A stretch of DNA of 64,000 nt from Siphonodentalium dalli (GCA_032622095.1 CP136068.1:51640443-51704442); one strand, 5' to 3'. Shown: positions 24,146 to 35,796, counted from the first letter of the stretch. The notes: generated by a model from the letters alone, not told the origin. Made by a program: numbers and translations.

Positions 24146-24422
24146 TAATATATATATATCCAGATTCATTCCATAACTGCTGCATGTCTGACCTGTGTTT
24201 ACTTGTATTTTTCCTATCAACTGTGTATAATTGGAATATTTCTGCAGATCATTTGACTATAATCTAACTTCTAGGATCAGGGATGCCAGCTAGACGCACA
24301 AAATATCAAGGGGACAAAAACAGTCTATGAACACTTTCTGAGGTCAGGGCCAGGGCAAGATGGGAGGGGTGGGTAGTGCCCCATACCTACTTCAGCTGCT
24401 GCCTGTATACCACATTTTCAAC
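24146..24422. other. Short intergenic stretch
   Basis: Nothing recognised. Confidence 0.4.
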
Positions 24423-26018
24423 AAATTTCTACCCTACCCTAATCTCAGGAGAAACATTTCTACCCTATTCTCAGAAGGAATATTTCTACCCTATTCTCAG
24501 GAGGAATATTTCTCAGGAGGAATATTTCTACCCTATTCTCAGGAGGAATATTTCTACCCTATTCTCAGGAGAAATATTTCTACCCTATTCTCAGGAGAAA
24601 TATTTCTACCCTATTCTCAGGAGAAATATTTCTACCTAAGGAGAAATCATAATTTTTCACAGGAGAACTCATGTGAAAACATGAGAAATCATGTTAGTTT
24701 TAAAGCTCCACCACCTCATTTGCATCTTAAAGGAGAGGCCGATCACGATCGGCAGATGTTTAATCCATACCTTAGCGAAAAGGGTTAATAACTCTTGTCA
24801 AAAAATATTTGTTCCGTAATCTATATACATGATGCACATCTTCAATATATGGGCAACAATATTCTGAAGTTTAAAATCTCTGGGATGAAAACTGTAGGAG
24901 GAGTTGATTACACCATGAAGGTACTCAAAAGTGTGACGGATGGCACGACGGACGGACGGAGCCCATTTCTATAGTCCCCCCCAAAAATATATTTTTCGGG
25001 GGACAAAAATGTTTGAGTTATTGTACCATGCGTAAAGTGTCTACCGACGGACGGACGGACGGACGGACGGACGACAAGTGGTCAATCCGGACATATCCGG
25101 ACATCATGGTATAGCTACACATAAAAATCAAAGTAAATTAATCAATCAATAGGGGCAAAGAGTGTGTCAAAAGAAACCAATATAAAATGAGACATGGTAT
25201 CAGATGAAAGTATCAGGAATGTTGAGATGTGTTAATCTTTAACTACAGAAATCCTTGCAAGTGAATGAGAAGAAACCTGGAGATATAACAGAAGAATGAT
25301 TAATTGAAAATTAAAATGAGAACATCCCTACAAATGAATAATAGTACTATTCCAATTAAAACTTTTAGAACTGAATGGGACAGTCCATTGAATCATTGCT
25401 ATGTGGTATATACAATGGCTAAAAATAACTAATATTTCAATAAGACACCACTACAGCTAGTCTCTCAAAACACTCTCTATTGCAGTTAATCTTACATTAC
25501 TGGTAGTTAATTGTAATCTACCTGGGTTATCAAAAACTCAAATCTGTTCAATTCTTAGTTGAAAAAGGGGCCATAACTCTTGTATAACAAATCAGATCTA
25601 ACCCATATTCAAACTTGATCTGTATTTTGAGTTGAGAAACTCACATACTAAATTTGGGTCCTATAAGTTGAAAAATGGTTGATTTAGCGAATCATGCATG
25701 AATTCTATGTCAAAGGTCCATAACTCCATTATAAAATATTGTATCAAACCCATATTCGAACTCGATCTGTATTTTGGGCTGACAAACTTGCATACAGAAT
25801 TTGATTCCGGTCGGATAGGTGTGATAACTCAAACCATGTGTAAAGTGTCTATGGACGGACAGACAGACAGACGACGGACTAACAACGAGTGGTCAATCCG
25901 GACAACGACACTATGTCTATGCTAACCATACTATGGTATGGGTAAACATAAAAACTACTGAGAAACTCATGTTTCACAGGAGAAACTCATGAGAAATTAG
26001 GGTAGGGTAGGGAAATTT
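24423..26018. mobile_element. Candidate DNA element with CTACCCTA termini and a 26-bp minisatellite
   Basis: The left side starts AAATTTCTACCCTACCCTAA and the right side ends with a close inverse, TTAGGGTAGGGTAGGGAAAT. Inside the left end a 26-bp unit (ATTCTCAGGAGAAATATTTC plus TACCCT) repeats about eight times (24440-24640). The middle contains (ACGG)n runs at about 24948-24960 and 25044-25073. The 142-codon frame at 24360-24788 only translates the repeat. No TSD was found, so the limits are approximate. Confidence 0.4.
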
Positions 26019-27065
26019 GGCAACTTTAAGGCCGAATTGTAAACTAATCTGAAAATCTCTCAAACATGCAACATGTCCCTATCAGATAATTCTCATGTGC
26101 AAGTATAAATGAGGTGGATACAGTGGCAACCATAGGAGCCAGCGTCCACTAAAAGCATAAGTAACCATAAGTAATAAGTAATTAATTCTTCCCAGCAGAA
26201 TCAGTTATTCTGAGCCATTCTAATGTCAAGTCAATGTGTCCTCAAACAGGCACAGATTAGCTGCATGTCTAATGGTTTGGCCATCAATCTGGAGCAGTTA
26301 GCAATCAGTTTGTAGGACCTGCTTTCAGCATAGAGTGGGGATTATAATCTTCCTGAGTGTGGCACAAGCTTGCCCATGCATCTAATCCCCTGACTGCCTG
26401 AGGTCACATGGTTGGGATATTGGCTGGTAACATTCAGTTGGTTATAATTGAGATCTCTTATGGAAACATGTGTTTGGTATTTGCTGGATAACAGATAAAG
26501 AAGCCAGTGCTGGCCAAAGAAGCCTCATGGAACTGGTTGTCATACCCATTAAAAGGTAACTGTTATCTATGAGAGATCACAGGGTTTTGGTGTAGAAAGA
26601 GCTACACTATTAAAGAAGGCTGGGTCATTTCCATAAATATACCTCTTATACAAAAATATACACATGTCTAGAACATCTAAATCTTTGTTAATATTTGTTC
26701 CTCACAAAGATCATTCCATCCTTTTTGGGAATGGGTCCAGGGTAAGGACCCATTGGGAAATTTTAGCATCAAAATTAGGAACTCGATTGTAATTTATATA
26801 ATGCTAAATTAGCAGAATATTCATGAGTATTGTAATGTCCCGAGCTGAGCTGATTAAACATGATTCTTACTCCATTTGTGACAAAATATTTCCAAGTCTG
26901 CAGTGGAAAAAAAGAGGCAAAGTTTTGATTGTGACATTTGGAAAAACATGGTGAAAGGTCAAATGTCATTGGGGCCTAATAACGGCCCATGTAGTCAGAT
27001 CAATCGCTGCAGTAGGTAGAACCAAACCCTGCTTGACTATCTATTCTGAATTAAAATATATACCC
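26019..27065. other. Intergenic DNA, nothing recognised
   Basis: No supported gene or element on either strand. Confidence 0.4.
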
Positions 27066-27111
27066 CCTCCCTCCCTCCCTCCCTCCCTCCCTCCGTCCCT
27101 CCCTCCCCCCT
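27066..27111. repeat. (CCCT)n microsatellite
   Basis: About eleven CCCT repeats with one G substitution. Confidence 0.9.
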
Positions 27112-27329
27112 GTATACCAATTTCCATATGAATTATTTAGTTAACTACAATCCTCACAAGGCCTCACAAATACATGTAAATGTAAAAATGTTTATGTGTT
27201 TATTGTTTGCTTCTTTCTATTATTTCAGTCATTCTTGTTTCTATGTTATGTAGTGATGTTTTTATTTAATCAGATTTGATATTTTAATTTGATTTATTCC
27301 TATGCGATCAGTTGGAAACTAACAATTGT

Positions 27330-27475
27330 AATGAGATGTAATCAAAAAGTAATCAATTACATTTACTAAAGTAATCGTTATCAATGACATTGAAAAAAAA
27401 TGTAATCATAATCATGTAAATCAAAAGTAATCGTAATCGATTACAATGGCATGTAATCGCCCCAACCCTGGCCAC
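27330..27475. mobile_element. One end of a hAT-like element
   Basis: Repeated TAATC/GATTA motifs with GTAATCGATTACAATGGC-type sequence run up to CGCCCCAACCCTG near 27468. The inverse, CAGGGTTGGGGCG, followed by TAATCGATTAC repeats, is the usual look of one class of hAT termini. I could not find the partner end, so this is a solo terminus. Confidence 0.35.
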
Positions 27476-28880
27476 GTCCCTCCCACACCACACCCCTTGC
27501 GGGTGGGTTAATAATTTGGCTTGGACTGACCCCCCCCCCCCCAAACATTAACAAAAGCATGTGACCCGCTATTGACAAGGGAAGTAGGTCGAAACAAATT
27601 AAATGTTTACACAATATCACAAATTTAACTTTTGTGGGGGTCTGGGGGAGTTGATAAATCAATAATTTGTTAATATTTAACAGTGCTTAGTTTGGGTGTA
27701 TTTTATTATGTTTTTTATTGGCAGCAGGCGATCTGCAACTTGACATATTTTGTTGACCTACTTTCCTCCGATGCGTTTCCACTGTCCGTCAGAAAAATTT
27801 AATTAAATAAGAAATTACCGTCAGAACTCGCCACAAATTGCACATGATCTCCAACACATATTCATTCTCAAGAATCAACAGGATTTTGGGCGATCAAGTG
27901 CATCTGTCGCTTTTGCGACGACGATAAACACCAATTGACCCGTTACTGCCTGTGACTCGTTACTAGTACTGCCTGAATAACTGTATTACAGTAAAGAATT
28001 TTATGTCACCTCACCTGGCTGGCTGTCCGTATATCCTCTTTGACCTTGCACACATAATCAAAACGACTGATTTCGTAGACAAACATGAAATCTTTTTCGT
28101 TCTTGAAATAATATTATTATCGTACCGGTATGATATAGAATACCCGTATGACTGATATTACCACATGGAAAGCAAAATGGCCGAACGTTGTTGGAAGGAA
28201 AGTTCTATATAGGTCATAGGCAAGCGCCGATCTTATATCTCTTATTGCATTGGCTGGAAATTACGTTCCACAATACGATTGGTCTATTAGTAAAGTTGAA
28301 ATGTCAGGGTTATTTTTGGATTACTTCCAGGTTATATTGTACACCGTTTGTATTAGAGTATTTAAAACACCAATTTGATCAGTAAATGGTATGGATTTAT
28401 ACAGCTAAAAAAATCTAAATCATGTAGACATTGGTTTGTTCTCTTAGTGAAGTCAATGTAAAGATAACTAAAATATACTTTGGTTTTGAGAGCATATCTG
28501 AGTTGGGGAAGGTATCGGGATTCAAAAATGTACGATATAATATTATAACGTACGCACCGTACCGTACCGTACCGTACCCAGATGATATGACTGACATATC
28601 TATAGCTATAAGCTAGCATCAGTCATGGATATATGTCCCAGTATTTAATATTCAAATTACTACAGCATAATTATGCACTATATTACTACAGCATATGCAG
28701 TAAACGCATAATATTTGATACTGCTACTCAACAAACTATTAAATTTTTATCTTTATCTTTATCTTTATAATTCGATTGTAAATGTATAGTTGTAAAATTG
28801 GCGTTCCAAGTGCTTTATCCCCAGCACATATTAATATGCACATCTATTTGTAAATATGAATGTTTGAAATAAGAGTACAA
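27476..28880. other. Intergenic DNA up to the histone array
   Basis: Contains a short (ACCGT)n run at about 28556-28577 and a (TTTATC)n run at about 28746-28767. No supported gene. The sequence shared with the histone units starts at 28881. Confidence 0.5.
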
Positions 28881-29055
28881 ATTTACACGTTTTCACCGAA
28901 GTCCGCGCGCGCGCAGGACGGTAAAGTGCTTTGTTGTGTGTAATTGGGTTAGACTTGCGATCGCGCGCGTCTCTTAAAAGGGAATTTTTTCAAAAAAAAT
29001 TTGTATTCATTTTCTGTTCATCGAATCTCTCGATCGCACTGAGAAAAACTTAATC
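28881..29055 (+). promoter_or_regulatory. H2B promoter, unit 1 (array edge)
   Basis: Contains a GTCCGCGCGCGCGCAGGAC palindromic block (28902-28920), an inverted CCAAT (ATTGG, 28943-28947), a GATCGCGCGCG block and the TATA-like CTTAAAAG (28973-28980). The start site is expected about 30 nt further on, near 29004. Unlike the internal copies, it has no divergent H2A partner upstream. Confidence 0.7.
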
Positions 29056-29427
29056 ATGCCACCCAAAGCAGGAAGCAAAGGAGCCAAAAAGGCCACCAAG
29101 ACCCAGAAGCCGTCAACGGCCGGCACAAAGAAGAGGAAACGAAAAAGGAAGGAATCCTACGGAATCTACATCTACAAAGTCTTGAAACAGGTGCACCCAG
29201 ACACCGGTGTCAGCAGCAAAGCCATGTCCATCATGAACAGCTTTGTCAACGACATCTTTGAGAGGATCGCAGCTGAGGCATCAAGACTGGCCCACTACAA
29301 CAAACGATCCACCATCACCTCCCGAGAGGTCCAGACCGCCGTCAGACTTCTTCTCCCAGGTGAATTGGCCAAGCACGCCGTCTCTGAGGGCACCAAGGCC
29401 GTCACCAAGTACACCAGCAGCAAGTAA
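29056..29427 (+). CDS. H2B: Histone H2B, unit 1
   Basis: Core histone of 123 residues that pairs with H2A in the nucleosome. The N-terminal tail (about 1-34) is rich in Lys, with a basic KKRKRKRK block at 25-32 that passes between the DNA gyres. The histone fold follows (about 35-100) and the C-terminal helix ends in AVTKYTSSK, where Lys118 corresponds to the ubiquitinated lysine of other animals. The length is normal for animal H2B. The ATG is the first after the expected start site and there is no intron. A canonical 3' stem-loop 33 nt after the stop marks it as replication-dependent. The [19 protein letters not shown] segment differs slightly from vertebrates. The same protein is encoded in all eight units. 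Confidence 0.98.
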   Translation: MPPKAGSKGAKKATKTQKPSTAGTKKRKRKRKESYGIYIYKVLKQVHPDTGVSSKAMSIMNSFVNDIFERIAAEASRLAHYNKRSTITSREVQTAVRLLLPGELAKHAVSEGTKAVTKYTSSK

Positions 29428-29459
29428 ACTGTTTGCATACAGATTTACACACAAAAAAC

Positions 29460-29475
29460 GGCCCTTTTCAGGGCC
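29460..29475 (+). terminator. H2B histone 3' stem-loop, unit 1
   Basis: GGCCCTTTTCAGGGCC is the SLBP-binding hairpin (6-bp stem, 4-nt loop). It is followed by CAAAAAGAGTTACTC (29488-29502), a good histone downstream element for U7 snRNA. These replace polyadenylation in replication-dependent histone mRNAs. Confidence 0.95.
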
Positions 29476-29502
29476 ACCCAAATCTTCCAAAAAGAGTTAC
29501 TC

Positions 29503-30111
29503 TAAACATTGCTATATCCCTCTCCCTCTCCCTGCCTCCCTCCCTCCCTCCCTCCATCCATCCCAACACATATAATCTCAAATAACTTTAGGCAATGAAA
29601 CAAAAACAAATTTGAGAAAATCCATATGGTATAATGGAGTATTACATGCTAACATATACGCTAACATATAAACTGTATATATGCACATATTTGTATATAT
29701 ATATATAACACACTTGTCATTGTGTGTACACAATTTAATAACATGTGATATTTCTCCTCTCCTCTATTTGTTTATTCATTAATATATTCGTACAGTTTTC
29801 ATAATGTTAAACAATATGCACCCCCCCCCCAACCCCACTGACAGAGTCCCATCAATCGGCGACGTTATATATTGCATATATATCGTCTAAATGAATATGC
29901 ATCCTACAAACCTAGATTGTTTTGCATTTACTTTAATGCATCATCTGTATAAATGTAACATTTGAATGAATGAATGAATGAATGAATGAATGAATGAATG
30001 AATGAATGAATGAATGAATGAATGAATGAATGAATAAATGTGCCTACAGTTTCCATGATTTGTTGCAAATATATAGCAATTTTTAGAGTAACTCTTTTTG
30101 AAAAATTTGGT
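29503..30111. other. H2B-H4 convergent spacer (present in every unit)
   Basis: Non-coding. Holds a CCCT-rich tract (29532-29563), TA runs, a C-run at 29820-29830 and (GAAT)18 at 29964-30035. The last part is the H4 downstream processing element on -. The microsatellite has the same length in all units. Confidence 0.85.
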
Positions 30112-30127
30112 GGCCCTGAAAAGGGCC
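30112..30127 (-). terminator. H4 histone 3' stem-loop, unit 1
   Basis: On - this reads GGCCCTTTTCAGGGCC, identical to the H2B hairpin, and is followed by CAAAAAGAGTTACTC. It starts 38 nt after the H4 stop. Confidence 0.95.
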
Positions 30128-30165
30128 GTTGTTTTTGAAGCTGGGTGCTTCGTCTGTAGAGGCGT

Positions 30166-30565
<400 letters not shown>

Positions 30566-32280
30566 TAATGCAACGCACTTGTTTTTTCTGAAATCTTATA
30601 ACTGACTGACCTGATTACTCCAATTGTAGCGCCAGCGCATGGATTGCTGACGTCTGCGCAGGAATGTTGAATGAATACAGAAAAGGCGGGAGAGATGAAT
30701 CGAAGATTTTTAGGTAAATATAAATCGGAGGTTATTGTTCTGTTGTCAATGTGTAATTTACCCATCAAGTGCAGTGTTCGGTTTGTCAAACTTGAGTACG
30801 TATGTGACATAAAGAGATTTTTTGAGCAGATCAATTTTCTCGTCTTTATTGTAATAACGTAAGCGTCAACCAACGTCAAAACGTAAATACTGTATACGTA
30901 CGTAGAGTAACGTCGCATTGACTGACTGCAAAAAAGGAAAAATATGCATTCTTAAATATTTTAGTTACTTGTTAATAATTTGTTACATATGCATGTATAT
31001 AGCACAGCATTGCAGAAAACAAACATCGTAATTGCCAATACACCAGAACCATCAACAAATGAATAATCATACGAAGAAGACCGGAAAACGCTAAAATAAA
31101 AGAGATGACGAATGGTAACCAGAGACGTGGCGACAGGGGCGACAGGGGTGGGGGGTTTGTGTCTGACCCCCCCCCCCCCCCCCCAACTTTGGTCAAAATT
31201 TTCAACAGTTGGAAATTTCATACCTGCCAAAACATTAGTTGGAAATTTCATACCTGCCTGTTTTTGGACCAATATTTGCATATTTTCCTATTTTTGGTCA
31301 AAAGTTTGGACTGGACTGAAATGGTCATCAGTGGGATATTTTCCAACCTTAGGGGGGGGGGGGGTGTCAGGTTTGAAATTTCCAACTCTAAGAAGACTTG
31401 AGGCTAGTCTAGATGCTAGGATTTTGCGATTTTCTTGTTCAGATTTCAAAATTTTCCTCCCCCGTGGCCGGCCAATACAAAACTGCTAATTAGTTTAACA
31501 GAACAATATTTTACTACATTTGGTCAAACTTGTGGACTGAAATGGTCATCAGTTAGTTGGAGAATTTCCCAACCTAAGAGGGAGTATGAGGTTTTAAATT
31601 TCCAACACTAGGGGAACTTCAGTTGAGGCCAGTCTAGATGCTAGAGTCAATGAGACTCGTTCCTAGAATAAATATGATGATATATTCGTTATACGCCTGT
31701 GACACAATGAAAGAAAACGAAAAACACTGAACAAACATGCGGCACAAACTAATAGGGAATAACAGTAACTGTCGTGGAACAGTTATTCCCCTAATTGGGC
31801 GACGGATAGTAACCAGTACTCAATTGTACGCGACTGAGTTGTGTTTATGTGTTGCTATCCATTGCATGTAAGATAGTCATAAAAGCATTATCAACCAGAC
31901 GAGATGTGTAGTTAGATACTTCCCCCAAAATAACATTTCAAAACAAAAATAAGTTCATTTCACAAGGAACAAGGAAGTAGATTGCTCAAGTTCTATTTAA
32001 ATTAATTGCATTTTCATACACCTTTTCCGAAACTGCATTGGCTGGCTGGCCAAGTATTTATTAGGATTCTATATGATAATGCTGTTGCAGGAGCGTATGT
32101 CTTATTTGTGGGGGGGGGGGGGGAGAGAGCGGGGGCACAACACACACACACTTGCTATGTCGAGCATGTCCTTGAATATTATTTCATGGCACAATTGTTT
32201 CATCTAAACCTATGTCATTATCTTTTATATTTCATTTTCTTAGCAATTTCGTCAAGTTTTTCTTTTTGGAAAATTTGGGT
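30566..32280. other. H4-H2A spacer, 1.7 kb, with embedded repeat remnants (present in every unit)
   Basis: No histone frame in any of six frames, in particular no H3 or H1. Contains a C-run (31167-31184) and a G-run (31352-31364) bordering GTTGGAAATTTCATACCTG modules and the inverse CAGGTTTGAAATTTCCAAC, so a transposon-like remnant is likely. A diverged direct duplication of about 125 bp links 31286-31410 with 31521-31652. A GGGAATAAC/GTTATTCCC hairpin lies at 31755-31790. The open frames of up to 125 codons are not credible genes. Confidence 0.75.
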
Positions 32281-32296
32281 GGCCCTGAAAAGGGCC
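32281..32296 (-). terminator. H2A histone 3' stem-loop, unit 1
   Basis: On - GGCCCTTTTCAGGGCC, 62 nt after the stop, followed by CCAAAAAGAAAAAC as the downstream element. The stop-to-stem distance is longer than in H2B and H4. Confidence 0.95.
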
Positions 32297-32358
32297 GTTT
32301 TGTTTTGTTTGTTTTGCAGACAAGCCAAGCATTGAGATGTTGTGTGTCATCAAGATTT

Positions 32359-32733
32359 TTACTTGCTGCTCTGTGATTTCTTTGGGAGAAGAACGGCTTG
32401 GATGTTTGGCAGAACACCACCTTGGGCGATGGTGACACCAGACAACAGTTTGTTCAACTCTTCGTCGTTCCTGATGGCGAGCTGGAGATGTCTTGGTATG
32501 ATTCTGCTTTTCTTGTTGTCACGAGCAGCGTTTCCTGCCAACTCGAGAACCTCAGCTGCGAGGTATTCGAGAACTGCAGCCAAGTAGACTGGAGCTCCGG
32601 CACCGACACGCTCAGCATAGTTGCCTTTTCTCAGAAGACGATGGATTCTTCCGACGGGAAACTGGAGTCCAGCCCTTGATGATCGGGACTTTGCCTTTCC
32701 CTTTACTTTGCCACCTTTACCACGTCCAGACAT
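32359..32733 (-). CDS. H2A: Histone H2A, unit 1 (separated from its promoter)
   Basis: Core histone of 124 residues, intronless. The tail [20 protein letters not shown] leads into the histone fold (about 16-97). The acidic patch residues are all present (Glu56, Glu61, Glu64, Asp90, Glu91, Glu92), as is the Lys118-Lys119 ubiquitination pair in the C-terminal tail [10 protein letters not shown]. It is not H2A.X, because the SQ motif is not at the extreme C-terminus. The coding sequence is intact, but a 4.9-kb retrotransposon lies 41 bp upstream of the ATG, between it and the TATA-like box. Normal expression of this copy is therefore unlikely. The protein is identical to the six other H2A copies. 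Confidence 0.98.
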   Translation of the reverse strand: MSGRGKGGKVKGKAKSRSSRAGLQFPVGRIHRLLRKGNYAERVGAGAPVYLAAVLEYLAAEVLELAGNAARDNKKSRIIPRHLQLAIRNDEELNKLLSGVTIAQGGVLPNIQAVLLPKKSQSSK

Positions 32734-32773
32734 GATGTGAGTATTTGTTATGTTCGAAAAGACGAGAAATAGA

Positions 32774-32785
32774 CTGATGATTTGG
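32774..32785. repeat. Target-site duplication, 3' side of the non-LTR element
   Basis: CTGATGATTTGG matches 37684-37695 exactly. The uninterrupted units have one copy here. A following T is shared by both sides, so 13 bp is also possible. Confidence 0.95.
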
Positions 32786-32963
32786 TTTTTGGTTGTTGAG
32801 TCGTTTCCGGCCGAAGGCCGGGTAGGATGGTCGGACTGCAGTGTGCAAGTCCCTTCACCCTTTCTTGATATGTTCGATGGGGATCGATCTTGTGGCTGTC
32901 GTGGTTACTGTGGTTGGAGGCAAAGCGGCGGAAGTATGGTGGAGTCGTCATGTGCTGTCGAGG

Positions 32964-35753
32964 TTATATGGGTCTGTCTGTTGCGTCTAGTTGTAGGATG
33001 GACTTTGTCTTTTTCGTGGTGAGTAGTTGATTTCTGACTTGTAGTTCTAGGAGGAGTGGGCTGTTGTCTAGTCGGGATAGTGTCATGTTTCTGAGATCCA
33101 TCAGTCTTTGCTTGATTGTAGGTATGTTCGCTGCGTCGTGGAGGGCGTTGATCGGTGTCCATGGTGGTTGGCGGAGCGCGATGCGGAGGGCTAGGTTTTG
33201 GACTTTCTGTAGTTTTTCAATGTATGTCTTTGGGGCTGCTGTGAGGACGGCAGCACCGTACTCCATGACTGGTCGGACGTAGATTTGGTAGAGGTTGATG
33301 AGGGTTTGGCTGTTGGTTCCCCAGTCTGTTCCCAGGAGGCATCGTAGTAGATTTGTTCTTTTTCGAGCTTTATCGGCTATCTTGTTGATGTGAGGGATGA
33401 AGGTCATTTGCTGGTCTAGTGTTATTCCTAGTAGGATCGCTTGGTTGGATGGTTGGATTGTCTCGTTGTCTATCTTGATGTCGATGGATTGTGTTGTTTT
33501 TCTTCTGTGGAATATGATGAGTTGGGTCTTTTTGGCGTTGAGTTTAATTCTCCATTTTGAGCACCATGTTGATAGGTCGTCGAGTGTCTTTTGTAGTCTT
33601 TTCTGTAGGATTCGAGGGTTTGTATGAGTCGTCCAGAGTCCTAGGTCGTCGGCGAACTGTGATATTTCAACGTTGTTTCTCTTGTCTATGGGTAGGTCGT
33701 TGGCGTAGATTAAGAAGAGGAGTGGGCTTAGTACTGATCCTTGTGGTGTTCCGGCGCGTAGGTGGACTGGGTTTGATGTTTCGTTGTTGATGCGGACGCT
33801 GAGTTGACGGTCTTGAAGGAATGAAGAGATGAGGCGTGTGTATTTTCTTGCAAGGTTGAGGTGGCTGATCTTGTATCGGAGGCCGTCGTGCCATACTGAG
33901 TCGAAGGCTTTTTCTACGTCTAGGAAGACTGCGCCTGTTGTCCAGTTTTTTCCTAGGGATAGTCGGACGTCTTCTGCTATTCTGATGATGTGTTCTATGC
34001 CCTCTTTTCCTTGTCGGTAACCGCGCTGCCATGGGTTGAAAAAGTTGGAGGAATCTAGGTGGTCTCGGAGTCTGCTGCTGATTATTCTCTCGAAGAGTTT
34101 TCCTGTACATTGAAGAAGGCTGATGGGTCGGTAGTTGCTAGGGATGGATCGGTCTTTGTCTGGCTTTGGGATCATTACTCCTACTGCTGTTTTCCATGCT
34201 GTTGGGAAGTATCCAATGGTTAGGCATGCGTTGAAGAGTAACAGTAGTCTGGCGAAGAAGGCTGGTGGAGCTTGTCGAAGTATTGAGTAGGTGATGCTGT
34301 CGTTGCCTGGAGCTGAATTGTTTTTTCCCTTCTTTAGATTGGATATTATCTCTTCGTGTGTGATGGGTGATGCAATGGGAAAGACTTCATCCAGGTCGCT
34401 GTCGGTGTTGTTTAGTGGTTGGAAGAGGTCTGGATTGTCTTTGATGTGGTTTTCAACGGTCGTTTTGAAGTTGTCGTCGTATGCTGCGCCTTGGTGGGTG
34501 TTGTGGATCATTTTTAGATTTTCTGCAAAGGTCTCTGCTTTTTCGTTGTCTCCTGAGGTAAGGTTTCCGTCTGGTTTTTTTAGGGGTTTTTCCGTTTTGT
34601 TGTTGGTTGTTCCGGTGCCGGTTAGGGTTTTGAATGTTTTCCAGAAGTTTTTGTTCATTTTCATGTTGCCGAGTTCTGTTGTTGCTCGCTGCCAGGATTC
34701 AGATTTTTCTTTTTTCACTGCTGCTTTGACTTGTTTGTTCATAGAGTTGTAGAGATGTTTGTAGTGGGGGTCTCCTGGATTTTTCTGCTGGAGTCTTCGT
34801 AGTTTTCGTTTTAGTCGGATCATGTTGAGGGTTTCCGGCGAGACTCGCCATGCTGTGGTGTTGACTAGTTGTTTCGGGCATGCTATGTCTAGGGCGGAGT
34901 CTATGGTTTTTGAGAGCTGTTGGCATGTAGTGTCGATGTTGGTTGTTGTCGTGATGGATGGGGTGTCTATGTTGTCGGTGATGTGTTGTCGGAAGAGGTC
35001 CCAGTTGGCTTTTTTGAGGTTGCGGCGCATAGTTTTCTGGTGTCGATCTACGCTGGCGTTGCTGATCTTGATGTGGAGGGGTAGATGGTCGCTGGAGATG
35101 TCGTCTCCTACTTGGCACTGGAATCCTTTTGTGGTGATGGAAGGGGTGGCGATGGCTAGGTCAAGGATGTCCCATGTGTTGGTTGGAGCGTGGCAATGTG
35201 TTGGTTCGTCTTCGTGGTTCAATATGATTAGATCTAAGTCTTCGATGATGTCAAACATTCGGTCGCCGTTAGTGTTCGTCAGGTTGCAGCCGTAGATGGT
35301 GTGTTTCGCGTTGTAATCTCCGATGAAAATGCATTGTCGATGTGTAGATGTGAAGCGGTTGAAGGAGGATCTGTTGAGTTCTGTGGATGGTGGGTTGTAT
35401 GTAGCTACGATGGCAGTCTTGATGCCACGTATGGTTATCTCGACTGCCAGGGTCTCTTCGTCTATGTCTTCTGTGTTCAGCATGGCGTGTTTCAGGTCTT
35501 TGTGTATGAGTAATGCAACACCTCCCCCCTGGGAGTTCCGGTCTCGGCGCGCGATTTTGTAATTAGTGAAGGTGATCCGGCTATTGTCGTCGAGCTTGGT
35601 CTCATTAATGGCGATTATATCTGGTTGATGGTCGGTGATGTATTCTTGTAAGATTTGGCGCTTGTGTGTTAATCCGTTGATGTTTATGTGGAGCAGGTGC
35701 AACAGGCAATCAGGCGATTTCCTGTTGTTCTTAGAGTGAGTCGTGTCAGCCAT
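32964..35753 (-). CDS. ORF2: AP-type endonuclease and reverse transcriptase
   Basis: 929 residues from the first ATG, 43 nt after the ORF1 stop; the frame is open further upstream but only from a GTG. The N-terminus is an exonuclease-endonuclease-phosphatase domain (about 15-230) with LHININGL at 19, the catalytic Glu51 in INETKLDD, GDYNAK at 145-150 and SDH at 221-223. The RT domain (about 520-790) has NYRPISLL at 540, the catalytic FLDVEKAFD at 610-618, GTPQGSVLSP at 668 and FADD at 700-703. A thumb-like helical region follows to the end. It nicks the target and copies element RNA there. All key residues are present and there are no stops. The style is that of the Jockey/I group, without RNase H. 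Confidence 0.95.
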   Translation of the reverse strand: MADTTHSKNNRKSPDCLLHLLHININGLTHKRQILQEYITDHQPDIIAINETKLDDNSRITFTNYKIARRDRNSQGGGVALLIHKDLKHAMLNTEDIDEETLAVEITIRGIKTAIVATYNPPSTELNRSSFNRFTSTHRQCIFIGDYNAKHTIYGCNLTNTNGDRMFDIIEDLDLIILNHEDEPTHCHAPTNTWDILDLAIATPSITTKGFQCQVGDDISSDHLPLHIKISNASVDRHQKTMRRNLKKANWDLFRQHITDNIDTPSITTTTNIDTTCQQLSKTIDSALDIACPKQLVNTTAWRVSPETLNMIRLKRKLRRLQQKNPGDPHYKHLYNSMNKQVKAAVKKEKSESWQRATTELGNMKMNKNFWKTFKTLTGTGTTNNKTEKPLKKPDGNLTSGDNEKAETFAENLKMIHNTHQGAAYDDNFKTTVENHIKDNPDLFQPLNNTDSDLDEVFPIASPITHEEIISNLKKGKNNSAPGNDSITYSILRQAPPAFFARLLLLFNACLTIGYFPTAWKTAVGVMIPKPDKDRSIPSNYRPISLLQCTGKLFERIISSRLRDHLDSSNFFNPWQRGYRQGKEGIEHIIRIAEDVRLSLGKNWTTGAVFLDVEKAFDSVWHDGLRYKISHLNLARKYTRLISSFLQDRQLSVRINNETSNPVHLRAGTPQGSVLSPLLFLIYANDLPIDKRNNVEISQFADDLGLWTTHTNPRILQKRLQKTLDDLSTWCSKWRIKLNAKKTQLIIFHRRKTTQSIDIKIDNETIQPSNQAILLGITLDQQMTFIPHINKIADKARKRTNLLRCLLGTDWGTNSQTLINLYQIYVRPVMEYGAAVLTAAPKTYIEKLQKVQNLALRIALRQPPWTPINALHDAANIPTIKQRLMDLRNMTLSRLDNSPLLLELQVRNQLLTTKKTKSILQLDATDRPI

Positions 35754-35796
35754 TGTAGGTGTGAGAGTTGAGTCTTGTTTTGGCGTTAGTGTTGTT

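Noticed and set aside
29243..29575. 110-codon frame overlapping H2B in another frame (recurs in every unit)
   Set aside because: Shadow of H2B; runs into the 3' hairpin and CCCT tract. The same applies to the 69-codon antisense frame at 29281-29490.
32359..32733. H2A as an H2A.X variant because of an SQ pair in its tail
   Set aside because: H2A.X needs SQ followed by an acidic and a hydrophobic residue at the extreme C-terminus; here SQ is followed by SSK, and the gene is a replication-dependent type with stem-loop.
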